Positions 21,255-32,269 of a stretch of DNA of 64,000 nucleotides are shown here, piece by piece. Position numbers and translations under genes: made by a program. Origin of the DNA: Microvelia longipes (Eukaryota; Arthropoda; Insecta; Hemiptera; Veliidae); the NCBI GenBank assembly GCA_018340805.1, contig JACMZG010001913.1, forward strand, positions 8,698,115-8,762,114, in the 5' to 3' direction. How positions within the stretch are numbered: the first letter of the stretch is position 1; the number at the start of each line of letters is the position of its first letter. The notes beneath the pieces are model-generated. The model was not told the DNA's origin. It made no database searches and was given only the letters and a program-made list of their open reading frames with translations.

Positions 21255-22005
21255 TTGAGTTCGGGCTTGGTAAAAAAGTCCGGTCAATATGTTGTATAAT
21301 GTAGGAATGAATTGTTTACTTATTACTCTAGGTCTGTGTGAAGTTTAAATGTTTAGAGAAAAGTTTGTTCCAAGTTAACTTTGAAGAGGTTCTCTTGAGT
21401 TTGTTATGCTTTACCTGCTCTTTGTTTATCTATTCTCTCATAAGTCTATTCTTGTTTGTCTCTTTTGTAGTTGGTTGTTCTCTCTCTTCTTTGTTCTCTT
21501 GTTTTTGCACCGCCTTATCCTTTGACCCTAAACAGTCCTTTACAAGGTAATATCAGGGTTATCAACTTCCTATCTATGTACCTTGTTATGGATCTGAAAG
21601 CATCAAACAATCAAGCCCTTTAATCTGACCTTTTATAAATAGTTCTTTGTTATTCCTTCCCCTTTTTTAGTAACTCTTAAAAATATCTTTATAATGCGCA
21701 TGCGCAGTCAATATTTTGAAAACACGCAGTCTAAAAACTTCCTTCTTTTGGACTGAATGTAATAAAATGGGGTATCTCCGGTAATTTAGGTTTAATTAAT
21801 TTAACACCTAACTTATTGTGTAAAACAAGAAACAGTTCAGTTTTAGAGGTTTTTAACTCTCCTTTTAGGCAGGAAATACCTAATTTCTGAATTAAAGACC
21901 TTCTGCTTCATAATCCACATCAGGCCTCATTAACAGCCTTTTAATTTTAAACTATAAAGCCTTAATACCTTGATATGAGTCCTCGGTCTTACGTTCCACA
22001 CCTCT
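21255..22005. other. Spacer, no convincing gene
   Basis: A 70-codon frame near 21,338-21,550 encodes a Leu/Phe/Ser-rich hydrophobic peptide with no recognisable motif. Given the T-rich composition it is best treated as chance. 'GCGCATGCGCAG' palindromes occur near 21,696. Confidence 0.4.
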
Positions 22006-22009
22006 CGGG

Positions 22010-22230
22010 TTTAATCATAGAGATATATACTAGAGAGGGCATAGTCTATCTCAATACATTTAGAGCCCTGAAACACCTTTTCGGGACTCTCTGGGGCTCT
22101 GTGTAACCTCATTAAAACTTCCTCCAAGAGTGAGTGAAGGTTTTAATAAATCTATTGATTTTGGCTTCCCACACAGTGTTTGTGTTTTGATTTGTATTTG
22201 ATACGTTCAAATATATAAGTTACTCTATTT
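22010..22230 (+). repeat. DR3 dispersed repeat, second copy
   Basis: Collinear with 11,100-11,310 at high identity by eye ('ATACTAGAGAGGGCATAG', 'CTCTGGGGCTCTGTG'). Confidence 0.8.
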
Positions 22231-22243
22231 TTGTTTTGTTTAT

Positions 22244-22486
22244 TTGGTTATTTTGATAATCGGATTTAGTCTGGTTACTTTTTCCATGTTTCAAAATTCA
22301 ACCAATAAAGCCTTTCTAGTAGTATATCTCTATGGGTTTAAAAGGCTGTTTGTTTTATATGAATTGATACAACCTTCTGTATTCTATGATTATTATGACC
22401 CTTTGAAACGATCAAATTTGTCAAGGGAAAATATTTTTGAGGGAAACATAGTGATTGGTTTAAAGCCTAAAGTAGACTATAGGTGA
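22244..22486 (+). other. Unrecognised 80-codon open frame
   Basis: Starts just after DR3. The peptide begins with a hydrophobic stretch (about residues 1-14) and then has mixed polar sequence (residues near 57-68: RSNLSRENIFEG). I recognise no domain. It is the least repetitive open frame in the window, but there is no supporting splice site pattern or second copy, so it is probably chance or an unknown transposon remnant. Confidence 0.15.
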
Positions 22487-22563
22487 ATGATTTTCGAGCT
22501 AATAGACTTTATAAGATGATTCAATTGGAGGTTTTTTTTACTTTTTAGGTTACAGTACGGAAT

Positions 22564-22634
22564 TGACGTCATTGCAGGAATAAATAGTAAATTTTCAATG
22601 TTGAACTCCTATACCGATTCCTGCAATGACGTCA
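22564..22634. repeat. 18-bp inverted repeat with TGACGTCA core
   Basis: TGACGTCATTGCAGGAAT (22,564-22,581) and its exact complement (22,617-22,634) with a 35-base spacer. Possibly a mini-MITE. Confidence 0.85.
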
Positions 22635-22657
22635 TACGTCATTCATAAAAAAAGTTA

Positions 22658-23446
22658 GGTTATAACCAGAGACTATAGATACTTAAACAGTAAGACTGTC
22701 GACTCAATGGTGGGAAAATTTGGATTCCGGACGACGCTAGCGCCGCGGCGGACCTACCTTTCAATTGAGTGGGCGTGTCTTAATTTCCCGCTTTATGCCC
22801 ACAGTCAGTTTGAAATTTAATTTTTATACTTTGTATAGTTATACTTCTAACTAACCCTACCACTTTAATCTTACACATAACACTTGTGATTATTTTTAAG
22901 TTTTTCATTTAAGTAATTTATTAATTTAATTGATTCAATTAGGTAATAATGAAAAAGTGGCTAAAGTTTTACACGTACTAAAAGATAGATTTTGGCATTT
23001 AATGTAGCCTGTATTTTAATTACATCGGCGAGATGCGCACATGTGATTAAATGTAATTACCTGGTGAAATCGACTAAATCAATAAATTAATTAAATGAAA
23101 TATACTTATCTGCCATCATTAGCGTTCTCTGGAAGTTTTAAAAAGGTTTCTATTTACTTTTAGTTTCTGAATTTTGGAAACAGAACATGCAACGGCGAAC
23201 CGTTTTTGTGAAAAATACATACAGAAAACAATCAATTTTATAATAATAATAAATGTAGCTGTCATAACAAGAATTGTCATGGTATTCATAAATTTAAATA
23301 TAAAAATAACATCAGTCATCTTTGGAAAGCTATTGGGGTTAGTTCATAAGTTGTCCGCACCGGTCCGCCGCAGCGCTATTTTTAGTAGCTTGCGATAATG
23401 GAATCCAAACTTTTCCTCATTTAAGTTAACCCCCCCTGGTTATAAC
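22658..23446. mobile_element. Element with imperfect terminal inverted repeats (about 790 bp)
   Basis: The left end 'AGGTTATAACCAGAG...', with 'TTTGGATTCC' and 'GCGCCGCGGCGGACC' inside, is mirrored at the right end: 'GGTCCGCCGCAGCGC', 'GGAATCCAAACTTT' and 'CTGGTTATAACCT'. The interior is A+T-rich with no transposase. A non-autonomous DNA transposon is likely. Confidence 0.65.
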
Positions 23447-23449
23447 CTC

Positions 23450-24090
23450 CGAATGCGTTTGGTTTGTTTACATCGAATTGAATCACCTTATAAATTAATG
23501 ACATCTTATCCGATTTGAATGATTTAAATAGGCTGTCAACTCTGTTTTATCATCCGTCCTTTAAACTGTTTCCTCGAGAGAACCGATCTCAATCAGATAG
23601 CTTCAAACATATGGAAGCAAGTATTATAAATCATAATATTAAACGAGGAAATCTGTAAGGTTTAAAAGTATAAATTGAACAAAACTGTCATGAGAGGATA
23701 AGCTGAAAGGTAAATAAGGAAGAAAGAGGATCAAAGAGGATAGAGGAGCGTAGAGAAGGCTTAGGGTCTGAATTTAGGTTCCTTAGGACCAAGGATGACA
23801 TCTTGACTGCGTAAACAGTTTTAAAGGGGTTGTGAGCCTTTAAAATATTGCCCGCTGCAATTTTTCTTGTCTTTGCTTTGGAGTCAAGAATTTTATTACT
23901 TTTGAACATCGTGTGATTACTAGCAAATCACGTTTGCTGACGATAGATTTCGTGAAGTTCGCTTAGTTAAAAGAGTATCATCATTAGTATGATCTTGTTA
24001 GTAAATTAAAAACTTCTTAAAACAAACTAATACTGTTTAATCGGGAAGTTAGTGCCTTTTCTTTTCTCCTTTTTCGTCATTTATACAGTA
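23450..24090. other. Spacer, no gene seen
   Basis: Contains a 73-codon minus-strand frame (23,688-23,909) with no motif. No repeat match found. Confidence 0.4.
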
Positions 24091-24091
24091 A

Positions 24092-24400
24092 ACATATAGG
24101 AAAAGTATTGTGCTCTTTATTTTGATGTAGGAAAAGTGTTGTGCTCTTTATTTTGATGTAAGAAAAGTGTTGTGCTCTTTTTGATGTAGGGAAAGTTTGT
24201 GCTCTTATTTTGATTAGGAAAAGTGTTGTGCTCTTTATTTTGATGTAAGAAAAGTGTTGTGCTCTTTATTTTGATGTAAGAAAAGTGTTGTGCTCTTTAT
24301 TTTGATGTAGGAAAAGTGTTGTGCTCTTTATTTTGATGTAGGGAAAGTGTCGTGCTCTTTATTTTGATATAGGAAAAGTAGTGTGCTCTTTATTTTGTTA
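24092..24400. repeat. 31-bp minisatellite, about 10 copies
   Basis: Unit 'GTAGGAAAAGTGTTGTGC' plus 'TCTTTATTTTGAT'. Confidence 0.96.
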
Positions 24401-24401
24401 A

Positions 24402-24560
24402 AAATCCGAAGTCGGGATATCACCTAAATTATCCGTTTACGGAACTGATAAATTACGACAGAAACGAAACTTAGTGTACTTATTTATTCCGTAATGGGAT
24501 ACATTTGTACCAAATTTCAACGCGACTTGTTATAACGATCTTATTTTTCGATTTGTTACA
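24402..24560 (+). repeat. DR1-type 5' fragment
   Basis: 'AAATCCGAAGTCGGGATATC' and 'AAATTATCCGTTTACGG' match the DR1 start; the following part ('GGATACATTTGTACC') resembles the spacer at 1.7 kb instead. Confidence 0.6.
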
Positions 24561-25595
24561 ATTGTATAAAAAAATACGGGCCTTCGGCCCGTAGCCGCTA
24601 CGCGCCACATTGTTGTTGTTTTGTATTAATGTATGGTTTCACTATCGTTTCTTGTTACATGGCATTTTGCCACGTATTTAGCGAATTTTCACAGACTCGT
24701 TTCACAGGCCCGCTTCGCGGGCCTGAGAGGCTTTCTTACAAATTTGATTTTGTGAGGAAAAAATCCACACGTTGCAACTGTTAAAGTAACCTTGTATAAA
24801 GGGTAAGAAAAGATTATAGTTTCATCTTTCATCAGCTTTAGTTATCGTCCACTATACAAAAGGGTAAAAACTCTAACTTACGTTTATGATTGTTGATAGA
24901 ATTTAAAGAAAAATGTCAAATTTTGTTTTGTAAACAAATTGTTTATTTGAGTAAAATTTTAAGATTGAAAAAAATTTATTCATGATTATTCAAAATAAAA
25001 ATACTGTTTGCGTCACTTAGGATTGTCCGATTGAGCTGAAACTGGTCGCATTCGTTTTAGAATAACTTCGACCATATAAAGACTACTTCGATGTTCTTCC
25101 TCTTTACGGGTCTGCTTAGCTGGCGTGGTTCAGTGGAAGCCATTTTTGCCCTGTCTCTCTGGGACAGTAGGCTTACCATGATGGAGCAAGAGGTAAGAGT
25201 CTCTCTTTTATACTATACCCCCACTTCTAACACTACTGAAACCCAACAGATATCGTACGAGTCTTTGACCTAGATGCATAAATATATACAAGATTATATA
25301 TATATGTATACCGATTGCGCCATTTGTGATGGTTTCGATTGAGCTGAAATTGGTCTTAATCGATTCAGCTAGCCGTCTAACCTAAATACTAGATACTTGT
25401 TTTAAAGCCATTTTAAGTTTCAAAAAATTTTTTTTTTTCATGACGTCATAACTTTGGTTGATGACGTCATAATGTTTTTTATAAACAATAGGCCTCGTAA
25501 CCTCCTCAACATCTCGCGATTTGCAAAGTTTCGTTTCAATTTGAGAACGCCTTCGAGAGTTATCGTTCGCCATACGAAAGGGTAGAAATCTTACA

Positions 25596-25708
<113 letters not shown>

Positions 25709-26267
25709 ACTTTTTCGGACATATATTTTTGTTATCAGGAAGGCCAAAAGGAACCGATTCCACTCACTCCCACCCTCAACTTCCGTCATCCGAACAACCT
25801 CATAAGCGTCATTTTCATTATGAAATTCGGCTAATACCGTTGCGTCACTTAGGATTGTCCGATTGAGCTGAAAACTGGTCGCATTCGTTTTAGAATAACT
25901 TCGACCATATAAAGACTACTTCGATGTTCGAGTCTTTGACCTAGACGTATACCATATATACAAGATTTATATATATATGTATACTGATTGCGCCATTTGT
26001 GATGGTTCGATGAGCTGAAATTGGTCTTAATCGATCAGCTAGCCGTCTACCCCTAAATACTAGATACCTTGTTTTAAAGCCATTTTAAGTTTCAAAAAAA
26101 ATTTTTTTTCATGACGTCATAACTTTGGTTGATGACGTCATAATGTTTTTATAAACAATAGGCCTCGCAACCTCCTCAACATCTCGCGATTTGCAAAGTT
26201 TCGTTTCAATTGAGAACGCCTTCGAGAGTTATCGTTCGCCATACGAAAGGGTAGAAACTCTACATAC

Positions 26268-26273
26268 ATTTAT

Positions 26274-26362
<89 letters not shown>

Positions 26363-26408
26363 TATATATTATATATATTATATATATATATATACATATA
26401 TATATAAA
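26268..26408. repeat. (TA)n tract in duplication copy 2
   Basis: TA dinucleotides with phase breaks; gives frames reading poly(Tyr-Ile), which are artefacts. Confidence 0.97.
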
Positions 26409-26599
26409 CTTTTTTCGGACATATATTTTTGTTATCAGGAAGCCAATAGGAACCGATTCCACTCACTCCCACCCTCAACTTCCGTCATCCGAACAACCTC
26501 ATAAGCGTCATTTTCATTATGAAAATTCGCTAAAACGTACACAGGTCATATAATAAAAATTCAAAATGATGTTGGTTGTACCCTTAATAATGTCTTGAT

Positions 26600-26700
26600 A
26601 AGGAGATTGCATACATTAGGGTTAAATAAAAACAACGATTTTAATGTGACGTTTCGACCATTCTGGTCATAATCATACAAGTACTAAAAATTGAAAATTC
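26600..26700 (-). mobile_element. Penelope-like element end with decayed hammerhead motif
   Basis: Minus strand: GACCA-GAA-TGGTC forms stem II and is followed by GAAACGTC (26,655-26,648). The first core strand reads ATGATTA where CTGATGA is expected, so two core residues are changed. The 'GACGTTTCGACC' phrase is, from general knowledge, typical of Penelope-like terminal repeats. No coding part is visible. Confidence 0.5.
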
Positions 26701-26709
26701 GTTCCGAGG

Positions 26710-27530
26710 AAGAATAAAGTCAATTAGAATCTAAAGTTACTGAGAATGTGCGAAGTGACAAAGATATCTTTCAATTTTGATAAGATTTAAAATTAGGATA
26801 CTAGATTGGGAAGAGTAGAGTAAGAGAATGAGTAAGTCGGTTAAATAGACAAAAGTATCACACCATCCTATCTAATCAATGTAAATAACAATTTGTCTTT
26901 TGTTTGTCTAAGTATGCCTAGGTTTTCATAACTAGTACCCCAGTCCCGCAATTGCATTTTTCACCCCTTGGGACATAAAAAGTGAATTTTACGTCTCTAA
27001 GGACAGTATACATTACATTTATGGGACTAGGTCGAAAACTTAATTTACAACATAAGTCGTCGGTAAATCAATTTTACACATCTCCTTCCATTGTGCCAAA
27101 ATTTCCATTACGTGCACTTCAAAGATGTCTATTTTATTTCATTAACGTTATTTCACGTAGAAGACATTCTTAATATTTCCATCTACTGAATGCCAGGAAA
27201 CGCCTTCTTAAATCCATTCAAGAGAGAAGGTATAAGTGGTATTATTTCATGAGTGGTCTACATTTGCGGCACAAAGGGGTATGGAGGGGGAGTATGGAGG
27301 GGGAGGGGGTTATTAGGTTTGTGCTTTTGAACTCCTTAGTTCTTTTACCTCAAATGTTTTAAGTGCTCTTTCGGTGCTCAGCCGAACGGATTCGGGTTTT
27401 GTCATTTTATCTCTGTGAAGATGCAAAGTGTCATTTTTTGTCTTATTCTTTTGTCAGCAGATAAATTTGAATTGGAAAAAGTTCTCTTTATTTGAAGAGT
27501 TTTAACTTCTCGTTACGGATATAACGCAAC
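26710..27530. other. Spacer, no gene seen
   Basis: Contains a short GGGGAGTATGGAG duplication near 27,280-27,305. The 63-codon frame at 26,982-27,173 has no motif. Confidence 0.4.
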
Positions 27531-27531
27531 A

Positions 27532-28075
27532 ATTGATGGATAAAACCAACACGGATTAATTTATCTGACAAAATTGATGGATAAAACAACACGGATTAAT
27601 TTATAAGACAACATTGATGGATAAAAACAACATGGAATAATTTATCAGACAACATTGATGGATAAAACAAACACGGATTAATTTATCAGACATCATTGGT
27701 GGATAAAACAATTATGCATTAATTTATCAGACAACATTGATAGATAAAACAAACCCGGATTAATTTATCAGACATCATTGATGGATAAAACAAGCATGGA
27801 TTAATTCATCAGACTACATTGATAGATATAACAAACACGGATTAATTTATCAGACATCATTGATGGATAAAACAAACATGGATTAATTTATCAAGCAACA
27901 TTGATAGATAAAACAAACATGGATTAATTTATCAGCAACATTGATAGATAAAAACAAACATGGATTAATTTATCAGACAACATTCATGGATAAAACCAAC
28001 ACGGATTAATTTATCAGACAACATGGATGGATAAAAACAACTCGGACTAAATTATTAGACAACATTGAAATTAAA
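27532..28075. repeat. 41-bp minisatellite, about 13 copies
   Basis: Unit 'ACATTGATGGATAAAACAA' plus 'ACACGGATTAATTTATCAG'. Confidence 0.96.
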
Positions 28076-28620
28076 TTACAAGTTGTGAAGCTACTGCTAC
28101 GGTTATAAAGCATATAACGAAAAAATTAAAACAATAATAGGATTAAGCAAATAAGTGCGCCTTTCAAAGAAAATGCGCCTGGTTTGCAGACCTCTGTGAC
28201 ATAGAAAGTAAAGAATTGGACCGTAATGGAATTTCGCTGTATCTCGTGCTTAGATGAGTGAAATTTTTTTTCTATTGAAATTTAGATAACGGCATTAGAA
28301 TGTGCAAGTAAGACTTACTTTTACGCTGCAATTTAAAAGTTTGTTTAAATAAAATTAATGGAAATGCATTAGCACTGGATTGCATTAGCATAATATCTTG
28401 CAGGTGATATCAAAGATAACTCGCTTGTCTTCCAAATGCATGTATCTGCACTTAGGTATAATATACAGTGCAAATAATATTTTTAGTTATGTAAAAAATA
28501 TTATTCAGTCTTCTAATGTTTTAATTTATCAATTTTGTTTTACTTTTTCTTATTTTTACCGGAGGTATATAGAAAAAGTTATGCGTTTGCACTTAACGGG
28601 GATATGGACTAAATTATACG
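28076..28620. other. Spacer, no convincing gene
   Basis: A 79-codon frame (28,398-28,637) has no recognisable motif and overlaps DR1-like sequence at its 3' end, so it is unlikely to be a gene. Confidence 0.4.
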
Positions 28621-29235
28621 TTCCAGGTGTCTTTTAAGTTGTCTGTTTGTATTTGTGTATCTATCATTTGATACTACCGAGTTTTGCAAATCATGAATAG
28701 TTGACACAATATAATTGTGCGAGAGACACCTAGGAAATGTAACAAGTAAAATGCAATGCTACATCTGGGAACTGTTCCATCATTCGACATTCGTCATCAT
28801 TGATGGCTCGACATAATGTCATGTCCCACTCTGTTTCGTTACGTCTAACTCAATCAGGGCGCCGACAGAGCCTGAACTCACTCTTGACTTTAATTATTCC
28901 GAAATAATTAAATGTGATGTACTTACCAGAGACGAGCGGTGCTCTCTTACCGCATCATGCATGGCAAGCAAAACATATATCATTTGATTACTACGAGTTT
29001 TGCAAATCTGAATAGTTGCACAATATAATTGTGCGAGAGACACCTAGAAATGTACAAGCAAATGCAGTTAAGAACAGTTTGCCAGATGTAGCATTGCATT
29101 TTGCTTGTTACATTTCCTAGGTGTCTCTCGCACAATTATATTGTGTCAACTATTTGTGTATCTGTTATCATCTAAGCTCCTTGCGTCTTTTTTGTAGAAG
29201 GTTGAATCTTGGTACAAAAATAAATCTAAACATTT
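28620..29235 (+). repeat. DR1-like fragment split by FB1
   Basis: 'AAGTTGTCTGTTTGTATTTG' before the FB1 insertion and 'TGTTATCATCTAAGCTCC' after it are consecutive in intact DR1 copies. 'ATTTGTGTATCT' flanks both sides of the insertion. Confidence 0.6.
28660..29155. mobile_element. FB1 elements, composite or nested (copies 3 and 4)
   Basis: The first part (28,660-28,925) has the full left arm from 'ATCATTTGATACTACCG', plus the core. A hammerhead-like core lies on the minus strand (28,870-28,829) with one extra base in CTGATGA. A second, shorter foldback (28,978-29,155) starts with the same terminus and closes with 'GTGTCTCTCGCACAATTA'. Either a second FB1 inserted into the first, or one element rearranged. 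Confidence 0.75.
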
Positions 29236-29344
29236 AATTGTGCTCTTTGGAAAATGTTTTTAACGCCATTAACGGTTAATAATTACTCAGAAAAAAATTT
29301 AAAGAATTCGTAAACCACGGATGTGTGTTATGATCAAATTTAAA

Positions 29345-29728
29345 TATGCCACTAGTTCCTCAGTAATTATCCGCTCCCGTGGCACACGCCACTAGTTCCT
29401 CACTAATTACCCGCTCCCGAGGCACACGCCACTAGTTCCTCACTATTTACCCGCTCCCGAGGCACACGCTACTAGTTCCTCACTAATTACCCGCTACCGA
29501 GGCACACCCACTAGTTCCTCCTAATTACCCGCTCCCCGAGGCACACGCTACTAGGTTCCTCACTAATTACCGCTACTAGGCACACGCCACTAGTTCCTCA
29601 TAATTACTTGCTCCGAGACACACGCCACTAGTTTCCTTCACCTAATTACTTGCTCCGAGACACACGCCACTAGTTCCTCACTAATTACCCGCTCCCGTGG
29701 CACACGCCACTAGTTCCTCCCTAGTTCT
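29345..29728. repeat. About 40-bp minisatellite, about 10 copies
   Basis: Unit 'GCCACTAGTTCCTCACTAAT' plus 'TACCCGCTCCCGAGGCACAC'. It is notably GC-richer than neighbouring arrays. Confidence 0.96.
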
Positions 29729-29729
29729 A

Positions 29730-30085
29730 AACATTCTAAATAAAATTATTTTAAGCTTTATACTTAATTCGTTGTGAAAATGTTTAATCGGCAAGAAAGG
29801 AAGAAAGAGACTGAAATCGATTTAAATATCAGTTGCTATGTAAGAAAGATTTGGAAACCCTCTTTAAACTAAGAAGTTGTTTGAGACCTAATACTCGCCT
29901 AGTTGGGAGCATTTCACTTCGTCCTTAAGTTCTAGGGTTATTATGCATAGGGTGTCTTCATTTATTTCCTGATGTCATATGGTGCAATTTGAAATGATAG
30001 TATAGATAGTATAGTATAGATAGTATTGTATAGCGTTGAGTCATTAAGCATTTTTCTTTATACAGATTGCATAGAACTTAAAACA
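29730..30085. other. Spacer with AGTATAGAT repeats
   Basis: Small 'ATAGTATAGATAGTAT' repeats near 30,000-30,030; otherwise nothing. Confidence 0.45.
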
Positions 30086-30087
30086 CC

Positions 30088-30625
30088 TTTGCATAATATA
30101 AATAGCATAGAAGATTCGATCAAATATCCCTTTTCATAATTTAATTTACATACTCGTACATTAAATTTCTTTGTTTTATTTTTATTTATTATTGTATTAT
30201 TTACATTTAATTAAGTTAATATTCTTTTATTTTTTAATACATAAAAAATAATATTAAATAGTCACAAGAGAATAATGCCTCTCTCCACGGCTCAAGAATA
30301 ATTTTTATTAATCTTTAGTGGAGGGTTCTACCTTGTATAAAAAATAATGTATAAATTATTGTATATTTACTAAATAAAGGTTATTAAAAAAATAGAAGTT
30401 ATGGCCGACAAACATTTCCATAATATAAATAGCATAGAAGATTCGATCCAATATCCCTTTTCATAATTTAAATTACATAGAAGTTATGGCCGACAAACAT
30501 TTCCATAATATAAATAGCATAGAAGATTCGATTCAATATCCCTTTTCATAATTTAAATTACATAGAAGTTATGGACCATTTCCAAAATATACATTTCGAT
30601 TCAATATAATTATACATAGAAGTTA
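30088..30625. repeat. Interrupted tandem repeat, about 95 bp unit, three to four copies
   Basis: 'CATAATATAAATAGCATAG', 'AAGATTCGATCAAATATCCC', 'TTTTCATAATTTAAATTAC' and 'GTTATGGCCGACAAACATTT' recur at about 30,095, 30,420, 30,505 and 30,580. A stretch of about 250 bp separates the first copy from the rest. Confidence 0.8.
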
Positions 30626-30629
30626 TGAC

Positions 30630-31230
30630 AAAATACATAACATTTTAACGTATCCCATTCTATAGCGAATTCCTTTTTTTGAAAAAATCGCTAATAATAG
30701 GTTTAAAATAAACGATGCCACTTGCATCTTTATACCCCCTCTCTTGAATTTGTTTAAATAAGAATTAATGGGGGGCAACCTTAAGCTGTATAATTCGCTG
30801 GGTATTGGCTTGCCTCTGGTGAATAGTCTTTAAGTAGTTTAGCTAAGAGTTCCAGCTTGGACTTGGCAATCACTACGCAGTCAGTTTCAAAACTTAGATA
30901 TTACTATCTGGACCCCATCCAAGTTTCCGTTTGCATTTTACTAATCGGATTTTAATGTAAATTTATTTTTTTCATTTATGTAAGTTGTCAAATATTTCCT
31001 TTGATTTTTCTTATAGTGATGCTTGACCAAATTGAAGAACCTGCCAAGCTATGCAGCATGGCACAAAACGGATCCTTTACTTTGTGACCCGGAATGCTTG
31101 CTATTATACCGTCGCCTGGTTTCAATTTGTTTTTGTAATATATTTCAATACTTATAGCGAATTCTAATTCCCACAAAGAAGTAATGAGTTAATAAGATTC
31201 GATTTTTGGAGGTGAGATAATTTGGTTATA
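30630..31230. other. Spacer, no gene seen
   Basis: A 62-codon minus-strand frame (30,988-31,176) has no motif. Confidence 0.4.
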
Positions 31231-31235
31231 TATAA

Positions 31236-31310
31236 TAATCAATATATATATATATATATTATATATATATATAATATATATATAATATAATATATATATA
31301 TATATATAAT
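31236..31310. repeat. (TA)n tract
   Basis: TA dinucleotides with AATA breaks, abutting a SINE-A copy. Confidence 0.95.
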
Positions 31311-31545
31311 GTCCGTTTAGAGCCTTGCAGCTCATCAGGGATAACCCCTGCGGGAACCACACCTCAATGGGGTATAGCAACCGTTTGCACAAGTGTATCT
31401 AAGTTGCGATAATTTAAATCTAAGAACAATAATCTTCTATAAACTAGAGCGTAAAAAACCTGGGTGGGGCAACCCCAGGCTCCGTGGGTGTCAAAGGTCA
31501 ATGTAAAAACTACGCCTTAACGTCCTTGCCCACAGGCGGCTTATA
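31311..31545 (-). mobile_element. SINE-A, divergent minus-strand copy
   Basis: Minus strand: head 'GCCGCCTGTGGGCAAGGACG', B box GGGGTTGCCCC, then a tail with 'GGTTCCCGCAGGGG' and hairpin CAGGGG-TTA-TCCCTG followed by 'GAGCTGCAAGGCTC'. It is bounded on both sides by (TA)n. Confidence 0.7.
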
Positions 31546-31552
31546 TATTTAT

Positions 31553-31618
31553 TAATAATATATATATATATATTATATATATATATATATTATATATAAT
31601 TTATATATATATAATGTA
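31553..31618. repeat. (TA)n tract
   Basis: TA dinucleotides with breaks, on the head side of the SINE-A copy. Confidence 0.95.
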
Positions 31619-31619
31619 T

Positions 31620-32110
31620 AACAAATAGCGTTATTTACCATATGTGTTAAAAACAGCACTGAGTTATGAGGTTTTGGTCATAATAAATATTTATTATAAT
31701 AATCCATACAACATTACTTTACAACTTCTATTGATCTCGATTAATGTTGTACTACAAGAAGAGCCCTCAAGAAGAAAACCTTGTAACAGGAGTGACTCTT
31801 TATTCGTGACTAACTTTGTCACTAATTCATTATTTAGTTCAGTTTTTTTTATTTATTAAAAAAAAGAGTGGCCAAGATCTTTGTTTAGTTTGTAGTTCAT
31901 TCTTCGATAGTATACACCAACTAGCTATGTTTAGATACCTTATTCTATTTCTATCCTGTTAACGGCTTTAGTTTGTTTTAAACACTTTCTGATAGACCTA
32001 ATCATATACGATCGAAAAGCTTAAAATGTTGTTTTTAATTTTACATGACAAAACCCATAATCTTAACTATTTTTTTATACGTAGTGGTCAATAAATTGCT
32101 AATTTGTTAT
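31620..32110. other. Spacer, no gene seen
   Basis: A 71-codon frame at 31,644-31,859 has no motif. Confidence 0.4.
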
Positions 32111-32111
32111 G

Positions 32112-32165
32112 CTTTTATATATATAAATAATATATATTATATATATATATATATATAATATATAT

Positions 32166-32257
<92 letters not shown>

Positions 32258-32268
32258 TATTATATATA
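32112..32268. repeat. (TA)n tract
   Basis: TA dinucleotides with phase breaks. The DNA transposon begins at its end. Confidence 0.97.
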
Positions 32269-32269
32269 T

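Noticed and set aside
26191..26553. Open frames of 77-126 codons rich in alternating Tyr and Ile (also at 33,478-33,837 and 58,719-59,124)
   Set aside because: They are translations of (TA)n tracts, which have no stop codon in two frames on either strand.
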